A stretch of DNA of 25,712 nucleotides from CAUPWF01 sp964367905 (lineage in GTDB: Bacteria; Bacillota; Clostridia; Lachnospirales; Lachnospiraceae). Both the position numbers and the translations under genes were made by a program. Shown one piece after another: positions 1-7,476 of the stretch. The stretch covers positions 1-25,712 of the forward strand of contig CAYIZP010000042.1 in assembly GCA_964367905.1 (NCBI GenBank), given 5' to 3'. Within the stretch, counting starts at the first letter, position 1; every line of letters begins with the position of its first letter. The notes under the pieces are model-generated. The model was not told the origin of the DNA. It was given only the letters and a program-made list of their open reading frames with translations, and did not search any database.

Positions 1-630
1 AGTAGTAATATGTTTTATACAGGACAGTTTTTCCATTTAAACGCTATTGATTACAATGCAGAGTTTGACCAACTTATCGTTTCATCGGGAATGTACAACG
101 AATTATGGGTTATTGACCACGATACAACTACAGAAGAAGCAAAAGGTGAAGCAGGAGATTTACTTTATAGATGGGGGAATGAACAAACATACAGTGAAGA
201 TGGAACAGAGGAGCAAACACTCTACTTCCAGCACGACACATATTGGACAGATGCAAAAAATGGTGAAATTCAACTCTTTAACAATGGGGCGAACAGACAG
301 CTAGAAGAGGGCGAGAGTAATTATACTGAAATTATTCGTATGAAACTTCCTGTTTCAGAAACGGGTGAATGGGATATGAATGCAGAGCCTGAAATTACAT
401 GGCGCTTTAATGAAAATGGCGAGGATGCTGACTTCTTCTCATCGTTTATGGGTGGCTCAAGAATGTTGCCTAGCGGAAATACAATCGCAGTTTCAGCTGC
501 TGATTATAGGATAATTGAAATCACACCTGAGGGTGAAGTAATATTAGACTATATTATGCCACTTCCTGGTAGAGGAATGAGAGTAGATAAAATTTCGCCT
601 GATTATTCTGGATTACAGTTTGATAAGTAA
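1..630 (+). CDS. arylsulfotransferase-family protein, 3' part
   Basis: The frame is open at the left edge (codons precede the first ATG at 10), so this is the C-terminal part of a longer gene. The visible 209 residues match the second half of the arylsulfotransferase (ASST) beta-propeller family. There is a FFHLNAIDYN segment followed by DQLIVSSGMYNELWVIDH, then a QHDTYW segment and LFNNGANR. In the ASST family the corresponding segments carry catalytic histidines and an arginine that move a sulfate group from one phenol to another through a sulfo-histidine intermediate. The assignment of these exact residues is from memory of family motifs, not from an alignment. The protein would normally be exported, but the signal peptide lies outside the window. 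The gene ends at TAA and is followed 20 bases later by a strong terminator, so it is the last gene of its transcript. Confidence 0.72.
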   Translation, partial: SSNMFYTGQFFHLNAIDYNAEFDQLIVSSGMYNELWVIDHDTTTEEAKGEAGDLLYRWGNEQTYSEDGTEEQTLYFQHDTYWTDAKNGEIQLFNNGANRQLEEGESNYTEIIRMKLPVSETGEWDMNAEPEITWRFNENGEDADFFSSFMGGSRMLPSGNTIAVSAADYRIIEITPEGEVILDYIMPLPGRGMRVDKISPDYSGLQFDK

Positions 631-649
631 AAGTGAAATATTAGAATAA

Positions 650-705
650 TTAACACACAGTGATGATACCATTAAGTTTAGGAGTATCACTGTGTGTTAA
701 ATTTA
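650..705 (+). terminator. Rho-independent terminator of the ASST gene
   Basis: The arm TTAACACACAGTGAT near 650-664 is repeated as its reverse complement ending at 700, with an ATACC/GGAGTAT inner portion and a short loop. The stem is about 15 bp with one bulged base and runs into an ATTTAAA tail. The near-symmetric arms mean it could work in both directions. Confidence 0.8.
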
Positions 706-883
706 AACAAAGCATTGTGGTAAAGGTTGAATATCCTGAGCCGAAGTCGTCGATTGCAATTTTGCAACCTAGAGACTTTATCTTCGTTATAAATTCAAAG
801 AAACTATCGAGTTGTTTGTAAAGATATGCCAGAAGGAGAGGTTGTCTGTATTAAGATTAGAGTAGAATAGCACAATTTTTTAT

Positions 884-913
884 TTCCCACTATAAACTTT
901 TTTATGTTATACT
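884..913 (+). promoter_or_regulatory. possible promoter of the pilin gene
   Basis: A TATACT -10 box at 908-913 has a weak TTCCCA -35 candidate at 884-889, 18 bases upstream. It lies about 30 bases before the start codon of the prepilin gene. The -10 is good and the -35 is poor. Confidence 0.4.
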
Positions 914-944
914 CTATTAAGAAACAAAATGGAAAGGGTATTTA

Positions 945-1511
945 ATGATGAAAAAGAATAACAAAGGCTTTACTCTCGTAGAATTGATTATTGTAGTCGC
1001 GATTATTGCAATATTAGCAGCAGTATTTGCTCCGATGTATATGAAATATCTAGAAGATGCTAGGGTCGCAAATGACAAAAAAATAGCAGCTAGTTACATG
1101 CAGGCTGCAACAGTGGCTTTATTAGACGATTATGCGGGAGATACACCACTCACAGGAGAATGGTACGTTTTTAAGTGGGGATACACTACCCAAAATACCA
1201 ATAAAATGAATATGCATATGGCTGTAGTGACAAAGCCTGATGATTTAAAGGATTGGGGCGATAGAAAATCTGAGCTGCAAAATAAAGTTGCACAAATTAT
1301 GGGCTTTGCAAATGAAGAGGGAAAGCTAGATGAATCTAAAATACCACGTCCCGAATCGAGTACTGTTCAATATGAATCTGGGGGGCTGAATTCATTTGTA
1401 TTTTATGTAAATCGAACGACTGGTGAAATAATTATTCGTGGAATAGAAGGTGGCGATAAATGGGTAACAGACATCGGAATAGATAAACCGGTAACTTATA
1501 CGAGCTTATAA
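945..1511 (+). CDS. type IV pilin-like prepilin
   Basis: A 188-residue protein with a class III (prepilin) signal: MMKKNNKG then the cleavage site before FTLVELIIVVAIIAILAA, with Glu at +5 of the mature protein (residue 13). The hydrophobic helix at 9-30 is followed by a predicted amphipathic helix (KYLEDARVANDKKIAASYMQ) and a variable C-terminal domain. The family is cut and N-methylated by a prepilin peptidase and is assembled into pili or pseudopili at the cell surface. No assembly ATPase, platform protein or peptidase gene is near, so it depends on machinery encoded elsewhere. GGAAAGGG at 931-938 serves as ribosome binding site; the second ATG at 948 is equally possible. It is flanked by a terminator on each side, so it is probably a single-gene transcript. 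Whether it is a major pilin, a minor pilin or a pseudopilin cannot be decided. Confidence 0.85.
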   Translation: MMKKNNKGFTLVELIIVVAIIAILAAVFAPMYMKYLEDARVANDKKIAASYMQAATVALLDDYAGDTPLTGEWYVFKWGYTTQNTNKMNMHMAVVTKPDDLKDWGDRKSELQNKVAQIMGFANEEGKLDESKIPRPESSTVQYESGGLNSFVFYVNRTTGEIIIRGIEGGDKWVTDIGIDKPVTYTSL

Positions 1512-1526
1512 AAGGCTAACATCAAT

Positions 1527-1560
1527 AATAAGTTTGTGCATCTGCACAAACTTATTTGTA
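1527..1560 (+). terminator. terminator after the pilin gene
   Basis: A perfect 14-bp inverted repeat, AATAAGTTTGTGCA at 1527-1540 and its complement at 1543-1556, with a two-base gap at the centre (the inner pairs will open to form a loop). The T-tail is short (TTGTA). Confidence 0.75.
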
Positions 1561-1570
1561 TAATATGAAA

Positions 1571-1597
1571 TTGAATAAAATTGTAAAATCTTATAAT
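1571..1597 (+). promoter_or_regulatory. possible promoter of the aminotransferase operon
   Basis: A perfect TATAAT lies at 1592-1597. The best -35, TTGAAT at 1571-1576, is only 15 bases away, so an activator may be needed, or the -35 may be a different hexamer. A transcript from here would begin near 1604 and must pass the hairpin at 1640-1670 before reaching the aminotransferase start. Confidence 0.4.
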
Positions 1598-1600
1598 ATG

Positions 1601-1632
1601 AATCTAGGAAATGAAAGAATATATTCTAGATT
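1601..1632. repeat. dyad at the predicted transcription start
   Basis: AATCTAG at 1601-1607 is matched by CTAGATT at 1626-1632. Inside it lies the palindrome AGAATATATTCT at 1616-1627, which overlaps the right arm by two bases. It could be an operator for the PucR-type regulator encoded further downstream, or an RNA stem in the leader. No matching copy was seen elsewhere in the window. Confidence 0.35.
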
Positions 1633-1639
1633 AGCAACG

Positions 1640-1670
1640 GGGCTATCTTTTTAAAGATAGCCCTGTTTTC
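1640..1670 (+). terminator. terminator hairpin in the leader of the aminotransferase operon
   Basis: GGGCTATCTTT at 1640-1650 pairs perfectly with AAAGATAGCCC at 1653-1663, followed by TGTTTTC. It sits only 9 bases before the AGGAGG ribosome binding site (1680-1685) of the aminotransferase and downstream of the only promoter candidate seen. It may therefore act as an attenuator as well as a terminator for stray upstream transcription. Confidence 0.7.
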
Positions 1671-1692
1671 GTATTGAGAAGGAGGAGATAGA

Positions 1693-3018
1693 ATGAATGG
1701 GAAAGAAATTGTAGCTCGACACAAAGACTATAATTTGCAATCGTGGAGTGTACAAGGAACAATCAATCCAATTGCAATTGAGAAAGCAGATGGAATATAC
1801 ATGTGGGATTACGAAGGCAATAGATATACAGATATGTCATCGCAACTTGTAAATTTAAATCTGGGATTCGGAAATAAAGCAATTATAGAAGCAATTAAGA
1901 AACAAGCAGATGACTTTTGCTTTGTTGCTCCTAGTTACGCATGTGAGTCAAGGTCCACATTGGCCAAAATGATAGTAGACTTGTCACCTGACAATATTGG
2001 CAAAGTTTTTTTTACAAATGGTGGTGCAGATGCGAATGAAAATGCGATTAAAATGGCGCGAATGTATACAAATAGAAACAAGATATTCAGTCGGTATAGA
2101 AGTTATCACGGATCAACATTTGGATCAGGAAATTTAACGGGAGAGCCAAGGAGGTTTCCGTTAGAGCCAGGAGTTCCTGGATTTGTTAAATTCTTCGATC
2201 CGTATATATATCGGGAAAATATCGCATTTACAAGTGAAGAAGCAGCTACGGATTTTTATGTAGGTAAATTAAGAGAACAAATTATATATGAGGGAGCTGA
2301 AAGCGTCGCTGCTATTGTGATGGAAACGATTACTGGATCGAATGGTATTATTTTACCGCCCAAAGGATATTTACAAGGAGTACGAAGTATTTGTGATGAA
2401 TTTGGTATTATGATGATTTGTGATGAAGTTATGGCAGGATGGGGAAGAACAGGGAAGGCATTTTCGTTTATGAATTTTGATGTAAAACCAGATATTATAA
2501 CGTTTGCCAAGGGCGTTACTTGTGGTTACGTGCCACTTGGGGGCGTTGCAGTTAGTAAAGAGATTGCAATATATTTCGATGATCATTTCTTGTCATGTGG
2601 GCTTACATACAGCGGACATCCGTTGGCTTGTGCTGCAGGAGTAGCGTGTTTGAACTATTACAAAGAGTCAAAAATATTTGACCATGTCAATGAAGTGGGG
2701 AAAGTGCTTGGTGTAAGATTAGAACAAATGAAAGCAAATCATAAATGTATAGGAGATGTAAGATATATAGGGTTATTCTCTTGTGTGGAATTGGTAAAGG
2801 ACAAGGAAACAAAAGAAGCTCTTGTGCCATATGGCAAAGATTTACAAGGAGTTATGGGGAAATTAATTGGTATGTTGAAATCGGAAGGTTTTATGACATA
2901 TTCACATGAAAATATGATTTTTATCTGCCCGCCACTTATTATAGCAGAGGAGCAATTGTTGGAGGAGTTATTGAAATTAGATAAAGTGATGGCATATGTA
3001 GATGAAAACTTATTATAG
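1693..3018 (+). CDS. class III aminotransferase, taurine/omega-amino acid type
   Basis: A 441-residue fold-type I PLP enzyme of the class III (omega-amino acid) aminotransferase family, of full family length. The N-terminal LQSWSVQG segment is typical of the family. The cofactor site shows VFFTNGGADANENAIKMAR, then RSYHGSTFG, ICDEVMAGWGRTG with Asp244 contacting the pyridine nitrogen, and FAKGVTCGYVPLGG with the Schiff-base Lys273. Members move an amino group from a terminal amine (taurine, GABA, beta-alanine, putrescine) to pyruvate or 2-oxoglutarate, leaving an aldehyde. It is first in a run with an amino-acid ABC importer and, further on, an aldehyde-reducing Fe-ADH. That pairing resembles the taurine:2-oxoglutarate aminotransferase plus sulfoacetaldehyde reductase pathway known from Bifidobacterium kashiwanohense. 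The family is certain; the substrate is inference. The start is set by AGGAGG seven bases upstream. Confidence 0.9.
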   Translation: MNGKEIVARHKDYNLQSWSVQGTINPIAIEKADGIYMWDYEGNRYTDMSSQLVNLNLGFGNKAIIEAIKKQADDFCFVAPSYACESRSTLAKMIVDLSPDNIGKVFFTNGGADANENAIKMARMYTNRNKIFSRYRSYHGSTFGSGNLTGEPRRFPLEPGVPGFVKFFDPYIYRENIAFTSEEAATDFYVGKLREQIIYEGAESVAAIVMETITGSNGIILPPKGYLQGVRSICDEFGIMMICDEVMAGWGRTGKAFSFMNFDVKPDIITFAKGVTCGYVPLGGVAVSKEIAIYFDDHFLSCGLTYSGHPLACAAGVACLNYYKESKIFDHVNEVGKVLGVRLEQMKANHKCIGDVRYIGLFSCVELVKDKETKEALVPYGKDLQGVMGKLIGMLKSEGFMTYSHENMIFICPPLIIAEEQLLEELLKLDKVMAYVDENLL

Positions 3019-3071
3019 AAATAATTCAATAGTAACTTATAAATGATCACTGAAAAATGGGAGAGAAAATT

Positions 3072-4052
3072 ATGAAAAAATTATTAGGTAAGAAAGCAGC
3101 GTTATTATCAAGTATATTATTAAGTTGTGCAATTCTATTTAGTGGATGTGGAAATGAAGAAACAGAATCTGCCACAGAAGTAGAGTCAAGCGAAGCAGTA
3201 GGTGAAGAAGCAGAGATAGAATCTGAATATAATAATTCGTATTGTGTGGATGGAGTGCCAAGTGAAACATTAACTAGACTTAGAGACCAGGGAGAATTAA
3301 TTGTTGGATCGTCTGGAGATGTACCGTTTGCATATATAGATGAAGAGACAGGAGATTTCCTAGGGGTAGATGCGGAGATTATCAAAGAGGTGGCAAATCG
3401 TTTGGGCATTGAAGAAGTATCAATGGCACTGATTCCATTCTCAGAATTAATCATCAACTTAAATTCAGGAAATATTGATATTATTGCTGACTGTATGTAT
3501 GTTAGGCCTGACCGTGCAGAACAAGTTTACTTCGGAGACATATGGTACACACAAGGTGGCGGATTATTAATCCCAGACGATGACAACATAACAGGGCTTG
3601 TTGACTTTGATGCAGACGAAACAGTTGTTGGGTACACTCCTGGAACTATATGGCAACCAGTAGTAGAAGGATGGGTTGCTGAAGGCTTGATAAAAGAGGC
3701 TAGGGGGACAGGTGATCAATCAGAGTCTATTACAGCATTGCAATATGGAAAGATAGATGCATTCCTTACAGACTCAACTGTAGTAGAAAATTTATTGGCG
3801 AATTCACCTGAAGTGGTTGAAGGATTGAAACTTGCTTCAGATTATGAAGATACTGAAGATACAATAGGTAGAATCGCTCCGGCTGTAACATTTGATGATA
3901 TAGCATTTGCGAAAGAAGTAGATAATGTAGTAGAAGAATTACGAAGCGAAGGGTTCATTGAAAAGGTGTTTGCAGATTCAGGACTTGATCCATCGATTCA
4001 TATGATTACAAACGAAGAAAAAGAACATGATGTAAATACAAGAACAGAATAA
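3072..4052 (+). CDS. polar amino acid ABC importer, substrate-binding lipoprotein
   Basis: A 326-residue family 3 solute-binding protein. I start it at ATG 3072, not at the in-frame ATG 3057, because GGGAGA at 3059-3064 is the ribosome binding site and the signal peptide then begins correctly with MKKLLGKK. The hydrophobic stretch ends in the lipobox FSGC with Cys26 as the lipidated residue, so it is tethered outside the membrane. An acidic linker (residues about 28-52) follows. The binding domain starts at GELIVGSSGDVPFAYID and includes LIPFSELIINLNSGNIDIIAD and RPDRAEQVYFG, typical of the amino acid and ectoine-like binding group. It would deliver the amine or amino acid used by the aminotransferase to the permease at 4835. 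The exact ligand cannot be read from the sequence. Confidence 0.88.
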   Translation: MKKLLGKKAALLSSILLSCAILFSGCGNEETESATEVESSEAVGEEAEIESEYNNSYCVDGVPSETLTRLRDQGELIVGSSGDVPFAYIDEETGDFLGVDAEIIKEVANRLGIEEVSMALIPFSELIINLNSGNIDIIADCMYVRPDRAEQVYFGDIWYTQGGGLLIPDDDNITGLVDFDADETVVGYTPGTIWQPVVEGWVAEGLIKEARGTGDQSESITALQYGKIDAFLTDSTVVENLLANSPEVVEGLKLASDYEDTEDTIGRIAPAVTFDDIAFAKEVDNVVEELRSEGFIEKVFADSGLDPSIHMITNEEKEHDVNTRTE

Positions 4053-4079
4053 AAATTAATGATAAAGGTGGTGTTAGAT

Positions 4080-4814
4080 ATGTCATTATTAGAAGTTAAT
4101 AATTTACAGAAGGCTTTTGGGGACTTAAAAGTTTTAAATGATATTACGCTATCCATAAAAAAAGGAGAAGTAGTTGTGTTTCTAGGACCATCTGGTTCAG
4201 GGAAAAGCACATTGTTGCGATGCATTAATGTGTTGGAAACACCTAATCAAGGAGAAATAATCTTTAAAAATGAAAAAATTCTAGATAAAAAATACAATAT
4301 CACTAAATACAGAAAAAAAGTGGGAATGTGTTTTCAAAAATTTAATCTATTTCCGTTTATGACTGTCTTGGAAAATATAAGCTATGCCCCGATTCATGTA
4401 TTGAAGAAAAGTAAGAACGAGGCGAATGAATATTCCATGAAACTGTTAGAAAAAGTTGGTATGGATAATAAATGGAAAGTGTATCCTGATACACTTTCCG
4501 GGGGACAGCAACAACGTGTAGCTATTGCGAGAGCATTAGCAATGGAGCCTGAATTGATATTGTTTGATGAGCCGACATCGGCACTGGATCCGGAATTGGT
4601 AGGAGAAGTGCTTGCCGTAATGAAAGAATTAGCAAGAGAAGGCATGACAATGGCAATTGTAACACATGAAATGGGATTCGCTAGAGAAGTTGCTGACCGT
4701 GTTGTTTTTATGGATGAAGGTTATATAGTTGAATCTGGAACTCCGGAAGAAATATTTACTAATCCCAAAAATGAAAGAACAAAATCATTTTTAGCGAGGG
4801 TATTACAAGAATAG
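4080..4814 (+). CDS. polar amino acid ABC importer, ATPase
   Basis: A 244-residue ATPase of the amino acid (GlnQ/HisP-like) type. Walker A is GPSGSGKST with Lys42, the signature is LSGGQQQR from residue 139, Walker B is LILFDEP with Asp163 and Glu164, and the switch His lies in VTHEMGF. It powers uptake through the permease encoded next. The start at ATG 4080 is preferred over the upstream ATG 4059 because AAAGGTGG precedes it at good distance and MSLLEVNNLQKAFG is the usual N-terminus of the family. It lies 27 bases after the binding protein gene and 20 bases before the permease gene, which fits one operon. Confidence 0.93.
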   Translation: MSLLEVNNLQKAFGDLKVLNDITLSIKKGEVVVFLGPSGSGKSTLLRCINVLETPNQGEIIFKNEKILDKKYNITKYRKKVGMCFQKFNLFPFMTVLENISYAPIHVLKKSKNEANEYSMKLLEKVGMDNKWKVYPDTLSGGQQQRVAIARALAMEPELILFDEPTSALDPELVGEVLAVMKELAREGMTMAIVTHEMGFAREVADRVVFMDEGYIVESGTPEEIFTNPKNERTKSFLARVLQE

Positions 4815-4834
4815 ACGGCTGAGGGGGAGAATAC

Positions 4835-5551
4835 ATGAGAGTTTTAGAGAATTTAAATTTTGCAAAAGCCATCGAGGAATTGCTTCCTAGATTAGTTGGA
4901 GAAGCGCTGCAAATTGTAGTACTAGTTACCATACTTGGTTTTTTGTTGGCCATTATTATTGGATTTGCTCTGGCCATGGGTCTGGTCTCCAATAATAAAG
5001 TTTTAAATCGCATTATTATTATTTTTCAGGAGGTTATTAGAGGGACGCCACTTCTTGTGCAGTTAGTATATGTTTATTATGTTATGCCCCTATTGATAGA
5101 AATTGTGGCTTATCTTATAGGCATCGAGAATTTCAGTTATTCTATATCTTCCACAGTAGCCGGGATTTTAGGTCTTTCTATTAATTATGGTACTTACTTG
5201 TCTGAGGTAATAAGATCTGCAATATTATCGATTAACGTGGGACAAATGGAGGCGGCATTGTCTCTTGGATTTACAAAAACACAGGCTATGTTTCGTATCG
5301 TATTACCTCAGGCGTTTAAAAATAGTATCCCAGTATTTGGTAATTACCTAGTAATGATGGTAAAAGATACATCCCTGATGGCATATATTACAGCCCAGGA
5401 GTTTTTGATGGTTACAAAGGCATATACAGCTCAATCTTTCCTAACTATTGAATCTTATACTATTTTAGCATTGGTATATTTGGTTATTTGCATCCCGCTA
5501 GCATTAGTGGTCAAATTACTAGAAAAACAGATGAATAAACATAGACGCTAG
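4835..5551 (+). CDS. polar amino acid ABC importer, permease
   Basis: A 238-residue inner-membrane permease of the HisM/GlnP type with about five hydrophobic spans: near residues 20-50, 65-90, 95-115, 185-200 and 205-230. The cytoplasmic coupling loop EAALSLGFTKTQAMFRIVLP (the EAA motif) contacts the ATPase. There is only one permease gene, so the transporter would use it as a homodimer, as is common for this family. GAGGGGGAG precedes the start. The gene is followed 12 bases later by the kinase-like gene. Confidence 0.92.
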   Translation: MRVLENLNFAKAIEELLPRLVGEALQIVVLVTILGFLLAIIIGFALAMGLVSNNKVLNRIIIIFQEVIRGTPLLVQLVYVYYVMPLLIEIVAYLIGIENFSYSISSTVAGILGLSINYGTYLSEVIRSAILSINVGQMEAALSLGFTKTQAMFRIVLPQAFKNSIPVFGNYLVMMVKDTSLMAYITAQEFLMVTKAYTAQSFLTIESYTILALVYLVICIPLALVVKLLEKQMNKHRR

Positions 5552-5563
5552 GAGGATGAAGAG

Positions 5564-6169
5564 ATGAAAAAATATATTATTACAATTAGTCGGGAGTTTG
5601 GCTGTGGAGCTAGGGAGATAGCAAGAGGATTAGCTTCTAAGTTAGGTGCGAAATTATATGACAAAGAGTTGGTTGATTTAACAGCTTCTGAGGCTGGACT
5701 GCAGATAGAATTTGTGCAAGGTATGGATGAAATTGTTAACAAAAAAACCAGCCGACTAATTACGGAATTTAGCTATGGATCTTCGACCGCATTTTATTCT
5801 GAAAGATCCATTACAGCGCAATTTAAGGTTGTTCGTGATATTGCGAATAAGAGAGAGAATTGCATATTATTCGGTCGTTGTGCGGACTATATTCTTCGTG
5901 AGCACAGAAATGTATTAAACTTCTTCTTGTATGCTCCAATGGAATATAGAATTAAACATATTTCTTCAGAATATGATTTGGATTACTGTACAGCTGAGCG
6001 AATGGTTAAACGAGTAGACAGAGAGCGACATAACTACTATAAGTATGTTACAGGGTATAATCGAGGGGATAGAAATGGAAAGCATATCATGATTGATGTC
6101 GAACGATTTGGCGTGGAAAAAACAGTTAATCTTATGTATGAGGCAATTATGATATCCTTTCAAGAATAG
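5564..6169 (+). CDS. cytidylate kinase-like protein
   Basis: A 201-residue protein that begins IITISREFGCGAREIARGLASKLG, the N-terminus of the cytidylate-kinase-like family, in which the P-loop is a modified GxGxR form and not the GxxGSGKST of true Cmk. ENCILFGRCADYIL, LYAPMEYRIKHI and AERMVKRVDRERHNYYKYVTGY complete the nucleoside-kinase-like fold, with the arginine-rich lid in the last of these. The phosphate acceptor is not known for this family. It sits 12 bases after the permease with an AGGAGG site and so belongs to the transporter operon. It may act as a small-molecule kinase on the imported compound or as a regulator, but neither can be shown. No membrane segment or signal peptide is seen. 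Confidence 0.8.
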   Translation: MKKYIITISREFGCGAREIARGLASKLGAKLYDKELVDLTASEAGLQIEFVQGMDEIVNKKTSRLITEFSYGSSTAFYSERSITAQFKVVRDIANKRENCILFGRCADYILREHRNVLNFFLYAPMEYRIKHISSEYDLDYCTAERMVKRVDRERHNYYKYVTGYNRGDRNGKHIMIDVERFGVEKTVNLMYEAIMISFQE

Positions 6170-6197
6170 AAAATTGTCTTGTAACGAGCAGAAACAT

Positions 6198-6218
6198 GTG
6201 ATAATATCACCATATAAT
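6198..6218 (+). promoter_or_regulatory. dyad and -10 box before the pucR-type gene
   Basis: GTGATAATATCAC at 6198-6210 is a 5-bp inverted repeat around AAT. It is followed two bases later by a perfect TATAAT at 6213-6218. No good -35 is seen at 16-18 bases, which fits an activated promoter with the dyad in the spacer, a typical operator position. The regulator that binds it may be the PucR-type protein encoded next. Confidence 0.45.
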
Positions 6219-6237
6219 ATGAAAGTAAAACATGCAA

Positions 6238-6274
6238 GGGGGCATTTCACAAGAGTGGATGTCCTTTTTGTTTC
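6238..6274 (+). terminator. terminator hairpin just before the pucR-type gene
   Basis: GGGGGCATTTCAC at 6238-6250 folds onto GTGGATGTCCTT with the loop AAGA and one bulged T, using several G-T pairs, and is followed by TTTTTGTTT. It ends only a few bases before the AGGAGG site at 6278-6283. It can end the transporter operon and at the same time reduce transcription into pucR. The G-T pairs make it weaker than the other terminators here. Confidence 0.6.
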
Positions 6275-6291
6275 GTCAGGAGGAACTTTAT

Positions 6292-7449
6292 ATGGGGATA
6301 TCAGTACGGCGTTTGATGACAAATACAAAGAAAAAATATCGGATTACCTTATTAACGGGGGAAGGGGGATTGGAGAATACAACACAATGGGTGCATATAG
6401 TTGAGGATTATGAGGCTGCTTCCTTTTTACATGGATATGAAATCGTATTGTCAACGGGGATTGGAAATATAAAAGATAAAGATAATATGCTTACATTTGT
6501 ACGCTTGTTGCATGAGAAAAATGTTAGCGGAGTCATGTTTAATTTAGGACCTTACATTGAGAAAATCCCACAAAAAGTTATTGATTTTTGTAATGAAAAT
6601 GATTTGCCATTATATACAATTCCGTGGGAGGTGAGACTAGTAGATATGACGAGGTATTTTTGTGAGCTGTTGATAAAAAGTGATGAAAAACATAAAAGCA
6701 TTGATGGACTAGTTAGAGAATACCTGCTGAACGAAAAGAAACGAGGGGAAGTAGAAGAGATACTTGTAAAATATGGTGTTCAATCAAGCTATAAATATTG
6801 TGTAACAATACTTGGGTTTGATGAAAACGAGGGGGTAGAGATAGAAGAAAAACATGTTGAGAAACTACATGAATGCATAGAGCGTGAGGTTAGTAGAAGA
6901 GTAGAACAGTATTGTTTGTTTCAAGAAAACAATCAATTTGTACTTATAACAATAGAAATTGAGAATGCGATATTATATGAACTACTAGATATAATTACAC
7001 ATAGATTTGACAACGACATTAAGATTAGAATAGCCAGTGGTAGTAATAAAGGCACTGTGAAACAATTGCCTAGCAACTATCAATTAGCAAAAAAAGTATA
7101 TAAACTAGGAGGGGTATTATTACGGTCACCGATATGCTATGATGAGCTAGAATCCTGCAAACTGCTCTTGTTATTATCCGGTTATAAGGAAACAGAATTG
7201 TATATAGATGAGGTCATCGGAAGGGTGATTGAGTATGACTATGCAAATGGAACTGATTTTGTGGAGTTTATAGAAAATTATATTGAATATAGTGGGAATA
7301 TACAAAGACTAGCGACAGTTATGCATGTACATAGAAATACCATTCATTATAAATTGAAAAAAATAAAGGGGCTAATAGCATTGGACTTAACGAATGTAGA
7401 AGATTTGTTCAAGATACATCTTTGTTTAAAGCTTCGTCGGATACAATAA
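6292..7449 (+). CDS. PucR-family transcriptional regulator
   Basis: A 385-residue regulator. The N-terminal PucR domain (about 1-125) begins MGISVRRLM and contains WVHIVEDYEAASFLHGYEIVLSTG. A middle GGDEF-like, non-catalytic region follows. The C-terminal PucR helix-turn-helix (about 325-380) shows the NIQRLATVMHVHRNTIHYKLKKI pattern typical of the family. Family members sense purine-pathway compounds, amino acids or amines and usually activate neighbouring catabolic genes. I start it at ATG 6292, not at the in-frame 6232, because AGGAGG at 6278-6283 is eight bases upstream and the domain begins there. It is followed after 27 bases by the Fe-ADH gene, probably on the same transcript. The likely targets are the aminotransferase-transporter operon and its own promoter. 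Confidence 0.88.
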   Translation: MGISVRRLMTNTKKKYRITLLTGEGGLENTTQWVHIVEDYEAASFLHGYEIVLSTGIGNIKDKDNMLTFVRLLHEKNVSGVMFNLGPYIEKIPQKVIDFCNENDLPLYTIPWEVRLVDMTRYFCELLIKSDEKHKSIDGLVREYLLNEKKRGEVEEILVKYGVQSSYKYCVTILGFDENEGVEIEEKHVEKLHECIEREVSRRVEQYCLFQENNQFVLITIEIENAILYELLDIITHRFDNDIKIRIASGSNKGTVKQLPSNYQLAKKVYKLGGVLLRSPICYDELESCKLLLLLSGYKETELYIDEVIGRVIEYDYANGTDFVEFIENYIEYSGNIQRLATVMHVHRNTIHYKLKKIKGLIALDLTNVEDLFKIHLCLKLRRIQ

Positions 7450-7476
7450 AATAATCTTAAAATAGGGGGAAAGAAC

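Larger units (their letters stand above)
631..944. other. gap with possible gene relics
   Basis: Apart from the terminator and the pilin promoter, the stretch 706-870 has no complete gene. Short protein-like runs are seen in all three plus frames. From 717 a GTG opens a run reading VKVEYPEPKSSIAILQPRDF that stops at about 815. From 793 another frame reads VVCKDMPEGEVVCIKIRVE and stops at 868-870. Such scattered fragments fit a decayed gene with frameshifts, but I do not recognise the family and chance cannot be excluded. No riboswitch core that I know is visible here. Confidence 0.3.

Noticed and set aside
631..944. A c-di-GMP riboswitch controlling the pilin, suggested by the diguanylate cyclase in the window.
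   Set aside because: The conserved core elements of the two c-di-GMP classes were not found in this stretch or on the opposite strand.
1601..1670. A riboswitch, such as a guanidine or glycine type, in front of the aminotransferase.
   Set aside because: The leader is short, and no conserved core of a known class was recognised. Only the dyad and terminator can be supported.
6232..6291. A 20-residue longer start for the PucR-type regulator.
   Set aside because: The extension overlaps the terminator hairpin, has no ribosome binding site and precedes the normal start of the PucR domain. ATG 6292 has AGGAGG at the right distance.
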